From NCBI RefSeq assembly GCF_000934605.2, contig NZ_CP010897.2, forward strand, positions 2,170,001-2,234,000: a stretch of 64,000 bases of DNA, given 5' to 3'. The notes beneath the pieces were generated by a model, which was not told the origin of the DNA, did no database searches, and worked only from the letters and a program-made list of their open reading frames with translations. Each line of letters starts with the position of its first letter. The first letter of the stretch is position 1. Both the position numbers and the translations under genes were made by a program. Of the stretch, positions 20,657 through 28,922 are shown piece by piece. The stretch is from Pandoraea vervacti. Lineage in GTDB: Bacteria; Pseudomonadota; Gammaproteobacteria; Burkholderiales; Burkholderiaceae.

Positions 20657-21238
20657 ATGACCACCGTAGTCGTCGTCAAGAAGGCGGGCGAGATCGCCAT
20701 TGCCGCTGATTCGCTCGTCACATTCGGCGACACGCGACTCTCGCAATCCTATGAAGAGAACCGCAAAGTTTTCCTCGTGGGCGATTCGTATGTCGGTCTG
20801 GCGGGCACGACGGCTCACTTTCCGGTGATGCGGGCCATTCTTTCCGGGATGGCGGACGAATGTCGTCTGCATTCGCGCGACGAAGTCTTTCGCACGTTCT
20901 GTCGCGTCCATCAGAAGCTCAAGGAAGAGTATTTCCTCAACACCAAGGAAGAGGAAGACGACCCGTATGAGTCGTCGCAGATCACCAGCGTGATTGCGAA
21001 TCCGACAGGGATCTACGGGGTGTATTCCTACCGGGAAGTGTTTGTTTTCGATCGGTTCTGGGGGATCGGTTCAGGGCGCAATTTCGCGCTCGGCGCCATG
21101 TATGCCCTCTACGACCAGGATCTGAGCGCACGTGCCATCGCCGAAGCGGGCGTCAAGGCCGGGGCCGAATTCGACAAGAGTTCGTCCGGCCCGTTTCAGG
21201 TGCATGCGTTTCCGATCGATACCACCATCAAGTCATAA
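20657..21238 (+). CDS. HslV-like Ntn-hydrolase (betaproteobacterial proteasome homologue type)
   Basis: A 193-aa protein beginning MTTVVVVKKAGEIAIAADSL, the proteasome-beta/HslV N-terminus. Removal of Met would expose Thr as nucleophile, with Asp in AADS and Lys further on. GLAGTTAHF, then GIGSGRNFALGAMYAL and LSARAIAEAGVKAGAEFD, match HslV strand by strand. An acidic insertion (KEEEDDPYESSQ) is not in HslV. This fits the separate bacterial family described as betaproteobacterial proteasome homologue (BPH). No HslU-type ATPase is adjacent. It lies between aceF and lpdA, inside the pyruvate dehydrogenase operon. I start at ATG 20657 with GGGGAGGG ahead, since an upstream start would bury the catalytic Thr. 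Confidence 0.85.
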   Translation: MTTVVVVKKAGEIAIAADSLVTFGDTRLSQSYEENRKVFLVGDSYVGLAGTTAHFPVMRAILSGMADECRLHSRDEVFRTFCRVHQKLKEEYFLNTKEEEDDPYESSQITSVIANPTGIYGVYSYREVFVFDRFWGIGSGRNFALGAMYALYDQDLSARAIAEAGVKAGAEFDKSSSGPFQVHAFPIDTTIKS

Positions 21239-21258
21239 ATGCGACAGGGAGACCCCGC

Positions 21259-23028
21259 ATGAGTCTCATTGAAGTCAAAGTGCCGGACATCGGCGCAGAG
21301 GGCGTGGATGTCATCGAAGTGATGATCAAGCCCGGCGACAAGATCGCCAAGGATGCGTCGCTCATTACGCTGGAGTCCGACAAGGCCTCCATGGAAGTGC
21401 CGTCTGAAGTGGCAGGTACTGTCAAGGAAGTGAAGATCAAGGTCGGCGATAAAGCCAGCGAAGGTACGCTGATCGCGATCGTCGAATCCGAAGACGCCGC
21501 CGCTGCCAAGCCGGCAGCCCCGGCTGCAGCGCCCGCTGCTGCGCCCGCACCGGCACCTGCAGCGGCGCCGAGCGCCCCGGCTCCCGTGGCCGCCAAACAT
21601 ACCGGTGCGGCCGATATCGAATGCGAAGTGCTCGTACTGGGTGCGGGACCTGGCGGCTACTCGGCGGCGTTTCGCAGCGCAGATCTGGGTCGCAAGACGG
21701 TGCTCGTCGAGCGTTATGCCACGCTGGGCGGTGTCTGTCTGAACGTGGGCTGTATCCCATCGAAGGCACTGCTGCACACCGCAGCGGTGCTCGAAGAGGC
21801 ACAGTCGCTTGGCCATCACGGCATTTCCTTTGCGAAGCCGCAAGTCGACCTCGACAAGCTGCGCGCCTACAAGGAAAGTGTGGTCGGCAAGCTGACCAGC
21901 GGTTTGGCCGGAATGGCCAAGATGCGCAAGGTCGAAGTCGTGCACGGTGTCGGCGCGTTCCTCGACGCCAATCACGTCGAAGTCGTCGACAAGGATGGCA
22001 ACAAGCGTGTCGTGAAGTTCGCCCAAGCGATCATCGCTGCCGGCTCGCAAGCCGTGAAGCTGCCCTTCCTGCCGGAAGACCCGCGCATCGTCGATTCGAC
22101 CGGCGCGCTCGAGCTGCGTCAGATCCCGAAGAAGATGCTCGTTATCGGTGGCGGGATCATCGGTCTGGAAATGGCAACGGTCTATAGCGCACTTGGCGCC
22201 GAGATCGATGTCGTGGAAATGCTCGATGGTCTGATGCAAGGCGCTGACCGTGATCTGGTCAAGGTCTGGCAGAAGATGAACGAAAAGCGCTTTGGTCGCG
22301 TCATGCTCAAGACCAAGACGGTGGGCGCCGAAGCGAAGGCCGACGGTATCTACGTGAAGTTTGAGGGCGAAGCCGCCCCGGCGGACGCGCAGCGCTACGA
22401 CCTCGTGCTGGTGGCCGTGGGCCGCAGCCCGAACGGCAAGAAGATCGGTGCGGAGAATGCGGGTGTGGTCGTGGGCGATCGCGGGTTCATTTCGGTGGAC
22501 AAGCAAATGCGCACGAACGTGCCGAACATTTTCGCCATTGGCGATATCGTCGGTCAGCCGATGCTCGCGCACAAGGCCGTGCACGAAGCGCACGTGGCAG
22601 CGGAGGCCGCCGCTGGCGAGAAGGCCTACTTCGACGCGATCCAGATCCCGTCGGTTGCCTATACCGATCCGGAAGTGGCCTGGGCGGGCAAGACGGAAGA
22701 CCAACTGAAGGCCGAAGGCGTGAAGTACGGCAAGGCGGTGTTCCCGTGGGCGGCATCTGGACGCGCTATTGCGAACGGTCGTGACGAAGGCTTTACCAAG
22801 GTGCTGTTCGACGAGGAGACGCATCGCATCGTGGGTGGCGCCATCGTCGGCACGCATGCGGGCGACCTGATCGGCGAACTTTGTCTGGCCGTCGAAATGG
22901 GCGCGGACGCGGTGGACATTGGCAAGACGATCCACCCGCACCCGACGCTGGCCGAGTCGGTCGGCATGGCTGCAGAGATCTACGAAGGTGTGTGCACCGA
23001 CGTGCCGCCGCCGCGCAAGAAGTCATAA
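21259..23028 (+). CDS. lpdA: dihydrolipoamide dehydrogenase (E3) with N-terminal lipoyl domain
   Basis: A 589-aa E3. Residues 1-80 are a lipoyl domain with lipoyl-lysine K42 (ESDKASMEVP), followed by an Ala/Pro linker (about 80-118). The FAD-binding GAGPGGYSAAF motif, the redox-active pair C160/C165 in GGVCLNVGCIPSKAL, and the NAD-binding GGGIIGLEMATVY motif follow. The C-terminal dimer domain has the catalytic HPHPTLAES. It reoxidises the lipoyl groups of the complex. A lipoyl-fused E3 is known in betaproteobacteria and Neisseria. It is the last gene of the operon; a terminator follows. Confidence 0.97.
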   Translation: MSLIEVKVPDIGAEGVDVIEVMIKPGDKIAKDASLITLESDKASMEVPSEVAGTVKEVKIKVGDKASEGTLIAIVESEDAAAAKPAAPAAAPAAAPAPAPAAAPSAPAPVAAKHTGAADIECEVLVLGAGPGGYSAAFRSADLGRKTVLVERYATLGGVCLNVGCIPSKALLHTAAVLEEAQSLGHHGISFAKPQVDLDKLRAYKESVVGKLTSGLAGMAKMRKVEVVHGVGAFLDANHVEVVDKDGNKRVVKFAQAIIAAGSQAVKLPFLPEDPRIVDSTGALELRQIPKKMLVIGGGIIGLEMATVYSALGAEIDVVEMLDGLMQGADRDLVKVWQKMNEKRFGRVMLKTKTVGAEAKADGIYVKFEGEAAPADAQRYDLVLVAVGRSPNGKKIGAENAGVVVGDRGFISVDKQMRTNVPNIFAIGDIVGQPMLAHKAVHEAHVAAEAAAGEKAYFDAIQIPSVAYTDPEVAWAGKTEDQLKAEGVKYGKAVFPWAASGRAIANGRDEGFTKVLFDEETHRIVGGAIVGTHAGDLIGELCLAVEMGADAVDIGKTIHPHPTLAESVGMAAEIYEGVCTDVPPPRKKS

Positions 23029-23064
23029 AGCGGCTTCGCTCGCGCGAGCCATGCGGTCGAGAAG

Positions 23065-23095
23065 CCGTCATTCCGAAAGGGATGGCGGTTTTTTT
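23065..23095 (+). terminator. rho-independent terminator of the aceE-lpdA operon
   Basis: A 10-bp stem (23065-23074 with 23079-23088, two G-T pairs) has a GAAA tetraloop and is followed by seven T. Confidence 0.85.
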
Positions 23096-23144
23096 GTCGC
23101 CAGTCGACGGGCAATCGGGGCAGTGCAGGAAGGGGAGGCATGCC

Positions 23145-23175
23145 CCAAAAAGAAAACCCGGCGCGAGGCCGGGTT
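23145..23175 (-). terminator. rho-independent terminator of the phasin gene
   Basis: Read on the minus strand, an 8-bp stem AACCCGGC (23175-23168 with 23062+100 region 23162-23155) has a five-base loop and is followed by TTCTTTTT. Confidence 0.7.
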
Positions 23176-23291
23176 CGAAAGGTACCTGCGGTACCGAGGA
23201 GACAACTGAGTGTAGCTACCGCTTGGGTTGCGAGCGCAACGGGCACAGCGACAAACCGTTAGCGTCCCTCGTCAAGGCAGGACGCGCTCGA

Positions 23292-23852
23292 TTACTTCTT
23301 GGCGCTGGCAGCACGCGAAGCCTGAGCCGCTGCCTTCGATGCGACGTTGGTCGCGGCAGCGAAGTTCGTCTCGGCGATTTCCACGGCTTGCTTGGTCGCC
23401 TTCTGGACGCTGTCAAATGCGCTGTTGGCGGCGGACAGTGCCGACTTGGCAAGCGCTACGGCCGACTCCGAACCGGCCGGGGCGTTCTTGGCCAGATTGT
23501 CGAACAGCGCTTGCACATTCTGCGAGCCTTCGGCCAGTTGAGCTTCGGCCACCTTGGTCACTTCGGCTTGCGTCGACGAAGCGATTTCGTACAGGTGACG
23601 GCCGTAGGCGAGGGCCTTTTCGGCTGCCGGTTGAACGAGGTTGGCTTGCAGAGCGAGCAACTCTTGCGCATCCTTCACTGCGAATGCCTTCTGGGCGGTC
23701 GAAGCGGATTCGGCCAGCGATGCCTTCACGGCTTGCAGGTTCAGCTCGACCAGCTTTTCAACGCCTTCGAAGGCTTTGTTGGTCAGGCCAAACAGGGTTT
23801 CCAGATTGGCTTTGTGGGCGGCTGCGAGTTGCTCGGGGGTCAGAAACGACAT
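23292..23852 (-). CDS. phaP: phasin (polyhydroxyalkanoate granule-associated protein)
   Basis: A 186-aa, almost wholly helical Ala-rich protein without Cys or Trp. It starts MSFLTPEQLAAAHKANLETL and contains the phasin-2 pattern LVELNLQAVKASLAES...AKDAQELLALQANLVQP...YGRHLYEI. It coats PHA granules and controls their size. It is monocistronic, with its own promoter between two palindromes (23971-24040) and a terminator. The C-terminus is a Lys/Ala tail (AAQASRAASAKK). Confidence 0.95.
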   Translation of the reverse strand: MSFLTPEQLAAAHKANLETLFGLTNKAFEGVEKLVELNLQAVKASLAESASTAQKAFAVKDAQELLALQANLVQPAAEKALAYGRHLYEIASSTQAEVTKVAEAQLAEGSQNVQALFDNLAKNAPAGSESAVALAKSALSAANSAFDSVQKATKQAVEIAETNFAAATNVASKAAAQASRAASAKK

Positions 23853-23970
23853 GGCGTTCTCCTATGATGTCAAACACAACATATGGACCCGCTCCGTGTT
23901 CGCTCGTTGGTTCTCACCTTATGGCGGTGAAACCACGGTTGGGGCCTTCTCAAATTCGGTGCAATCCTTT

Positions 23971-24040
23971 TTGTGCATCGCACAATTGCTAGTGTAGAGA
24001 TATTTTTGCGGCTGTCAAGTGATTTTTGTGCGGTGCACAA
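23971..24040 (-). promoter_or_regulatory. phaP promoter flanked by two PhaR-like operators
   Basis: On the minus strand TTGACA (24018-24013) and TACACT (23996-23991) are 16 bp apart. A perfect inverted repeat TTGTGC-N3-GCACAA occurs twice, at 24026-24040 just before the -35 and at 23971-23985 over the expected start point. The repeats are 55 bp apart (about five helical turns). The core TGC-N3-GCA agrees with what is known of PhaR, the repressor that binds phasin promoters and PHA. Binding here is inference. Confidence 0.75.
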
Positions 24041-24359
24041 ATTCAATAAAAGCTTAAAAAATCAAAAACTTGGGATCCCGTGGCAGATGCTGAGCGTCGC
24101 ATCGCGACGCGCCTTCAGGACGCCGGAAAACCTTGGTGGATGCGGCTTTGCGGCGGCATTTTTTCCTTGGTCTGCACTGAATTAGTGCCTCCGCGCGCGT
24201 CCCCGGGCGGTGGTACTATCCATTCGTTCCGGCACTGGCGGGACGGTCACGCGAATCTGGCAAGCGCTTGTTTAGAGCGCTGCCTCACGCGCGCCGCCCG
24301 CCAGTGCCGCTGTCATTCAACGCGCTCTCGCACGCCGCTCCCACTGGCCATCTGCATCG
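24041..24359. other. intergenic region upstream of the deacetylase-like gene
   Basis: 319 bases between the divergent phaP and deacetylase genes. It is AT-rich near the phaP side, then normal composition. No convincing open frame is seen. Confidence 0.4.
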
Positions 24360-25301
24360 ATGCAAGCGTTTTACAGCGATCATTTCGTGCTTCCGTTGCC
24401 GCCCGGACACCGGTTCCCCATGGAGAAGTACGCCCGTTTGCGAGAACGCGTCGCACGCGAACTGCCGGACGTCGCATTGGCTGAAGCGTTACCTGCCGAT
24501 GACGCCATGCTCGTGAGAGCCCATTCGCAGGCATACGTGGCGCGCGTAAGCGCGGGTGAGTTAGATCCGAAAGAGCAACGCAGCATCGGTTTTCCGTGGT
24601 CTGCCGAGATGGTGGAACGCTCACGCCGCTCGGCAGGCGCGACGGTGGCCGCGTGCCGCGCAGCCCTTGTCGATGGCGTGGCGGCGAATCTGGCCGGTGG
24701 CACCCATCACGCATACGCCGACCGCGGCGAGGGTTTCTGCGTTTTCAACGACGCGGCCGTGGCTGCCCGTGTGATGCAGGCCGAACTCGGGCCGGGCACG
24801 CGAGTGGCGATCGTCGATCTCGACGTGCATCAGGGGAACGGCACCGCCGCGATTTTCGAGCGCGACCCGAGCGTTTTCACGCTGTCGCTGCACGGCGAGC
24901 ACAACTATCCGTTCCATAAGGCGACCGGCGATCTCGACGTCGCGTTGCCGGACGGCTGCGGCGATGACGAATACCTCATCGCGCTCGGTCACGCCCTGAC
25001 GGACCTCTTCGCGCAGTTCAACCCGTCGCTGGTCATTTATCTGGCAGGTGCCGATCCGCTGGAAAACGACCGTCTCGGGCGGCTTGCCCTTTCCCATGAC
25101 GGTTTGCTTGCCCGTGATCAACGTGTGCTCACGGCATGTGCCGAACGCGGGTTGCCGGTCGCCATCGCCATGGCGGGGGGCTATGGCCGGGATATCGATC
25201 AGACCGTTGCCGCGCACTTCGCCACGATCCGTCTTGCGAGCCGGTTTGCGCGTACGCAGCGTCGCGAATCTCGGGCCTTTGCAGCGGGTGCCCTCGTATG
25301 A
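24360..25301 (+). CDS. histone-deacetylase-like amidohydrolase
   Basis: A 313-aa class II-type HDAC/acetylpolyamine-amidohydrolase fold enzyme. GGTHHA (residues 113-118) carries the tandem catalytic His. DLDVHQGNG (D153, D155, H157) supplies the metal ligands and charge relay, and the GGYG motif near the C-terminus also fits. Likely a Zn-dependent deacetylase; the substrate (acetyl-lysine, acetylpolyamine or other) cannot be assigned. Its stop overlaps the start of an EamA transporter by four bases (ATGA), so the two are translationally coupled. Confidence 0.9.
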   Translation: MQAFYSDHFVLPLPPGHRFPMEKYARLRERVARELPDVALAEALPADDAMLVRAHSQAYVARVSAGELDPKEQRSIGFPWSAEMVERSRRSAGATVAACRAALVDGVAANLAGGTHHAYADRGEGFCVFNDAAVAARVMQAELGPGTRVAIVDLDVHQGNGTAAIFERDPSVFTLSLHGEHNYPFHKATGDLDVALPDGCGDDEYLIALGHALTDLFAQFNPSLVIYLAGADPLENDRLGRLALSHDGLLARDQRVLTACAERGLPVAIAMAGGYGRDIDQTVAAHFATIRLASRFARTQRRESRAFAAGALV

Positions 25302-26410
25302 GTGAGCGCCGAACCCTGCCGCCACACGCCTCGAACGCCGCCAACATGAGAAGTGAAACGAAGCACGAGCGCGGTGCGATCTGGGCCGCGACCATGCCCT
25401 GGTGGTTCGTGCTGATCTGGAGCACCGGCTTCATCGTCGCCAAATATGGCATGCCGAACGCCGAGCCGCTGACGTTTCTTGCGTGGCGCTTCGGTTGCAC
25501 GCTGGTCGTGATGTTGCCGGTGGCGTTGCTCACGCGCACGCCGTGGCCGAAGCGTGGGGCAAGTGTCGCTAATACCGCTACTACCGCTACTACCGCTACT
25601 ACCGCTACTACCGCAAATATCTCCAATACCGCCGATGCGATCAACGCCGCCAGCGCCGCACGTCTCGACTGGCCGTTACTCGTGCATCTGGCTGTCTCCG
25701 GCATTCTGATCCAGGCGGTGTACCTCGGCGGCGTCTGGGCGGCGATCAAGCAGGGTGCGCCGGCGGGGCTGGCGGCGCTGATCGTCGGCATTCAACCATT
25801 GTTGACGGCACTCTTTGCTCGCGTCGTCGGTGAGCCGGTTTCGCGGCGCCAGTGGCTCGGCTTGTTGTGCGGGTTCATTGGTGTCGGACTGGTGGTCGCG
25901 AACAAGGTAGGCGTTCGCGGCGTAGGGGCGGGGACGGTGGCGCTATGCGTCCTGAGCCTGGTCGCGATCACCGCAGGTACGCTGTATCAGAAGCGTTACT
26001 GCGCGCAATTCGACTTGCGTGTAGGCACGGTAGTGCAGTTTGGCGCCGCCTTTGTGGTGACGCTACCCGCCGCATGGGCGCTGGAAACGATGGCGGTGCG
26101 CTGGAATGCCGAGATGATCGGCGCGCTGGCCTGGTCGGTGCTGGCCCTGTCGATCGGGGCGATCTCGCTGCTGTTTGTGCTCATTCGCCATGGCGCGGCG
26201 ACCAAGGTTTCGAGTTTGATGTACCTGACACCCCCGACGACTGCCGTCATGGCATGGCTGCTGTTCGGCGAAACGCTCTCGCCGTTGAGCGCGGCCGGTA
26301 TGGTTGTAGCCGCCCTGGGCGTCGCGCTTGTCATCGAACGGCGAGCAGCGACGAGCGTGCCGTCTGCGCCGTCTTCATCACCTCCCTCGCCACCGTCCTC
26401 TGCGCCATAA
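25298..26410 (+). CDS. EamA-family (DMT) transporter with repeat-containing loop
   Basis: A 370-aa ten-helix drug/metabolite exporter. The first helix is MPWWFVLIWSTGFIVAKYGMP, the second EamA repeat starts near GTVALCVLSLVAITAGTLYQK, and helices continue to the last, MVVAALGVALVIE. The start at 25298 overlaps the previous stop (ATGA); an upstream in-frame start would run antisense-like through the deacetylase gene. Between helices 2 and 3 lies a Thr/Ala-rich insert encoded by a 9-bp tandem array (25568-25621). The tail is Ser/Pro-rich. Substrate unknown. Confidence 0.88.
   Translation: MSERRTLPPHASNAANMRSETKHERGAIWAATMPWWFVLIWSTGFIVAKYGMPNAEPLTFLAWRFGCTLVVMLPVALLTRTPWPKRGASVANTATTATTATTATTANISNTADAINAASAARLDWPLLVHLAVSGILIQAVYLGGVWAAIKQGAPAGLAALIVGIQPLLTALFARVVGEPVSRRQWLGLLCGFIGVGLVVANKVGVRGVGAGTVALCVLSLVAITAGTLYQKRYCAQFDLRVGTVVQFGAAFVVTLPAAWALETMAVRWNAEMIGALAWSVLALSIGAISLLFVLIRHGAATKVSSLMYLTPPTTAVMAWLLFGETLSPLSAAGMVVAALGVALVIERRAATSVPSAPSSSPPSPPSSAP
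25568..25621 (+). repeat. 9-bp tandem array inside the EamA gene
   Basis: Six 9-bp units run GCTAATACC, GCTACTACC four times, then GCAAATATC. They are in frame and encode Ala-Thr-Thr repeats in a predicted loop between helices. Unit gain or loss would keep the frame. Confidence 0.9.
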
Positions 26411-26461
26411 GCGCGGCCTCGCCATGCGTGTCCAGTGGTTTTTTGTTGTGAGTCGACGTTC

Positions 26462-27268
26462 ATGAAACACCCACCTTCGCGCGCAGACACTGCGTCTTCG
26501 ATCAACGACACGGCGGCAGCGTCGCATGTCCAGTCGGGGACTGGGGAAAGTACGCATCCCGTCTCTGTCAACGACAAAGCAGGGTTGCGCGTGGAATATG
26601 TCGACGAGGCGATTCGTAGTCGACGCTCGATCCGGGCCTATTTGCCGACACCGGTGCCGCAAGCCACCGTGGCGGAAATACTCTCGGTCGCGTCGCGCGC
26701 GCCGTCCGGCAGCAACATTCAGCCGTGGCAGACGTACGTACTGACTGGCGACGCGCTGAAACGATTGACGACGCGTTTGCTGGAAGCATTCAATGATCCT
26801 GCCCAGCGAGTGACGCATCAGGAGGAGTATGCGTACTACCCGCGCGAGTGGACCGAGCCATATCAGGCCCGACGTCGCAAGGTGGGCTGGGATCTGTATG
26901 GGCTGCTTGGTATCGGCCGCGAGGACAAGGTGCGCATGCACGGTCAGCATGCACGCAACTTCACGTTTTTCGACGCGCCAGTCGGGCTGCTTTTCACCAT
27001 CGACCGGCATCTGGAACAGGGAAGCTGGCTGGACTACGGCATGTTTTTGCAAAGCGTGATGGTGGCGGCGCGGGCTCGCGGGCTCGACACTTGCGCCCAG
27101 GCGGCATTTGCTACGTTTCATCAGGTGATTGCTTCGGAACTGCGTTTGCCTCCGACACGGATGGTGGTGTGCGGCATGGCAATGGGTTACGCGGACCCGA
27201 ACGCCGTGGAAAACGGACTCGTCACAGAGCGTGCGCCCCTCGATGAGTGGGCGCATTTTTTGACTTGA
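26462..27268 (+). CDS. nitroreductase-family FMN oxidoreductase
   Basis: A 268-aa NfsB/PnbA-like flavoprotein. The N-terminal FMN-binding SRRSIRAYLPTPVPQ and RAPSGSNIQPWQTYVLTG motifs are clear, and GMAMGYADPNAVEN near the C-terminus is the second FMN/dimer region. About 45 N-terminal residues are low-complexity and not part of the fold. The likely role is NAD(P)H-dependent reduction of nitro or quinone compounds. It starts at ATG 26462, 51 bases after the EamA gene; a GTG nine codons earlier is possible. Confidence 0.9.
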   Translation: MKHPPSRADTASSINDTAAASHVQSGTGESTHPVSVNDKAGLRVEYVDEAIRSRRSIRAYLPTPVPQATVAEILSVASRAPSGSNIQPWQTYVLTGDALKRLTTRLLEAFNDPAQRVTHQEEYAYYPREWTEPYQARRRKVGWDLYGLLGIGREDKVRMHGQHARNFTFFDAPVGLLFTIDRHLEQGSWLDYGMFLQSVMVAARARGLDTCAQAAFATFHQVIASELRLPPTRMVVCGMAMGYADPNAVENGLVTERAPLDEWAHFLT

Positions 27269-27454
27269 AGCCCCATGGAGTTTGCGTTATTTGGCAATAA
27301 TTGGCAAATGTGTAAATCGCCGCGTTGCGTTGCACAAAACTGCCAGATGCCGGTTTAAGTATTTCAGCTAAGTCATTCATATTGCTTATTTTTTCGGAAG
27401 TTACTAAACTTCTCCCAAACTCGTTGCCTGCCAACCTCACGCTACTCCCAATCT

Positions 27455-28723
27455 ATGTACGCGATCACCACCCTTGCGCGTCTGTGCCGCTCCCGCCTCT
27501 GGGGTGCTGCCGTCGTGGCGATCTCGCTCGCCGCCGGTACCCCGGTAGTCGTTCACGCCGCCGGTAAGACGAGCGAATGCTCGCCCAAGGCGGCCAAGAC
27601 TGCCGCTCAGAAACGCGCGTGCGCGAGCCCCAAGGCGACGAAGGCTGTCGTCACTTCCAAGTCCGGCGCCAAAGGTGCTGCCGCCACGCCTGCTGCTCGT
27701 GAAGTCAAGAGCGCCAAGGCTGGCGGCAAAGCGCGCAAGCTCGCGACCGTCGACGACGACGGACCCGCAGCAAAAAAGGTTGCCGTCAAACGTGTCGTCT
27801 ACAAGAACGGCAAGCGCCGCGTCGTGACGTCGTATCGCACCGTCAACTTTGCACCGCAAGCGCCGGAGCGTCTGTCGACGGGCCGCGCTTTTGGTCTGCA
27901 TGAAACGCCTGACGCGCTCGCGCTGCGTTCGTCGGTCGCTTATGTCGTCGACGAGCGCACCGGCGAATCGCTGTTCGACAAGAACTCGCAAGCCGTGCTG
28001 CCCATCGCCTCGATCTCGAAGCTGATGACCGCCATGGTGGCGCTCGATGCGGGCATTCCCATGACCGATGTCATGGAAGTGACCGACGAAGATCGCGACT
28101 ACGAAAAGGGCACGGGCTCGCGCCTGTCGGTCGGTTCGCGACTCTCGCGCGAAGACATGCTGCACATTGCTCTGATGTCATCGGAGAATCGCGCGGCGGC
28201 TGCCCTGTCGCGTTACTTCCCGGGCGGTCGTCCGGCGTTCCTCGCCGCGATGAACGCGAAAGCGAAGCAACTGGGCATGAACGACACGCACTTCAACGAC
28301 CCGACCGGGTTGTCGAGCCAGAACGTGTCGAGTGCGCGTGACCTCGTGAAGATGGTCAAGGCAGCGTACCAGTATCCGGTGATTCGCCGTTTCTCGACGG
28401 ACAGCAATTACGATGTGAACACCGGGCGTCGCGAATTGCATTACGTCAGCACGAACCACCTCATTGGGCATTCGGGCTGGGAAATCGGGCTGCAGAAGAC
28501 GGGTTACATCAACGAAGCGGGTCAATGCCTCGTGATGCAAGCCAACGTCGATGGTCGTCCGGTGATCATGATTTTGCTGGACTCGACCGGCAAGTACTCC
28601 CGCTTTGCCGATGCCACGCGCGTTCGCAAGTGGCTGATGGAAGGCGGCGGGGCGACCCCGCAGCGCACGGCAGGCACCACACCGACCGCGCAGGTCGCGA
28701 CCAACAACGGACACGCGCTGTAA
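27455..28723 (+). CDS. pbpG: D-alanyl-D-alanine endopeptidase (PBP7-like)
   Basis: A 422-aa exported peptidase of the S11 family. It has a signal peptide (about residues 1-35, ending near VVHAAGK), a Lys/Ala-rich linker to about residue 150, and then the penicillin-binding fold. SISKLMTAMV is the SxxK nucleophile, SSENRAAAAL is SxN and LQKTGYINEAGQC is KTG. It trims peptidoglycan cross-bridges in the periplasm. The basic linker is longer than in E. coli PBP7 (about 310 aa). A terminator follows. Confidence 0.93.
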   Translation: MYAITTLARLCRSRLWGAAVVAISLAAGTPVVVHAAGKTSECSPKAAKTAAQKRACASPKATKAVVTSKSGAKGAAATPAAREVKSAKAGGKARKLATVDDDGPAAKKVAVKRVVYKNGKRRVVTSYRTVNFAPQAPERLSTGRAFGLHETPDALALRSSVAYVVDERTGESLFDKNSQAVLPIASISKLMTAMVALDAGIPMTDVMEVTDEDRDYEKGTGSRLSVGSRLSREDMLHIALMSSENRAAAALSRYFPGGRPAFLAAMNAKAKQLGMNDTHFNDPTGLSSQNVSSARDLVKMVKAAYQYPVIRRFSTDSNYDVNTGRRELHYVSTNHLIGHSGWEIGLQKTGYINEAGQCLVMQANVDGRPVIMILLDSTGKYSRFADATRVRKWLMEGGGATPQRTAGTTPTAQVATNNGHAL

Positions 28724-28780
28724 TTCGTGCCATAAGTCGTGATGCGTTAGCCGTAGCCCCAGCGGTCTGCGGAAATGGAA

Positions 28781-28808
28781 AGGCGCTCCCGAGGGAGCGC
28801 CTTTTTGT
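28781..28808 (+). terminator. rho-independent terminator of pbpG
   Basis: The stem AGGCGCTCCC (28781-28790) pairs with 28793-28802 and is followed by TTTTGTTTT. Confidence 0.85.
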
Positions 28809-28922
28809 TTTCACCGGCGACGGGCTTCGCACATTCCGCGTAGCTTGCGCGTGACGTGACATCGGGAGGCGGGGGCAAGGCCGAGCCCATCCAGTGCGCC
28901 ACAGTCATTTCCCGCGGCCTAA

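Noticed and set aside
18871..22941. Two long minus-strand frames (18871-20733 and 21196-22941)
   Set aside because: Antisense to aceF and lpdA; no motifs, repeats mirror the Ala/Pro linkers on the other strand.
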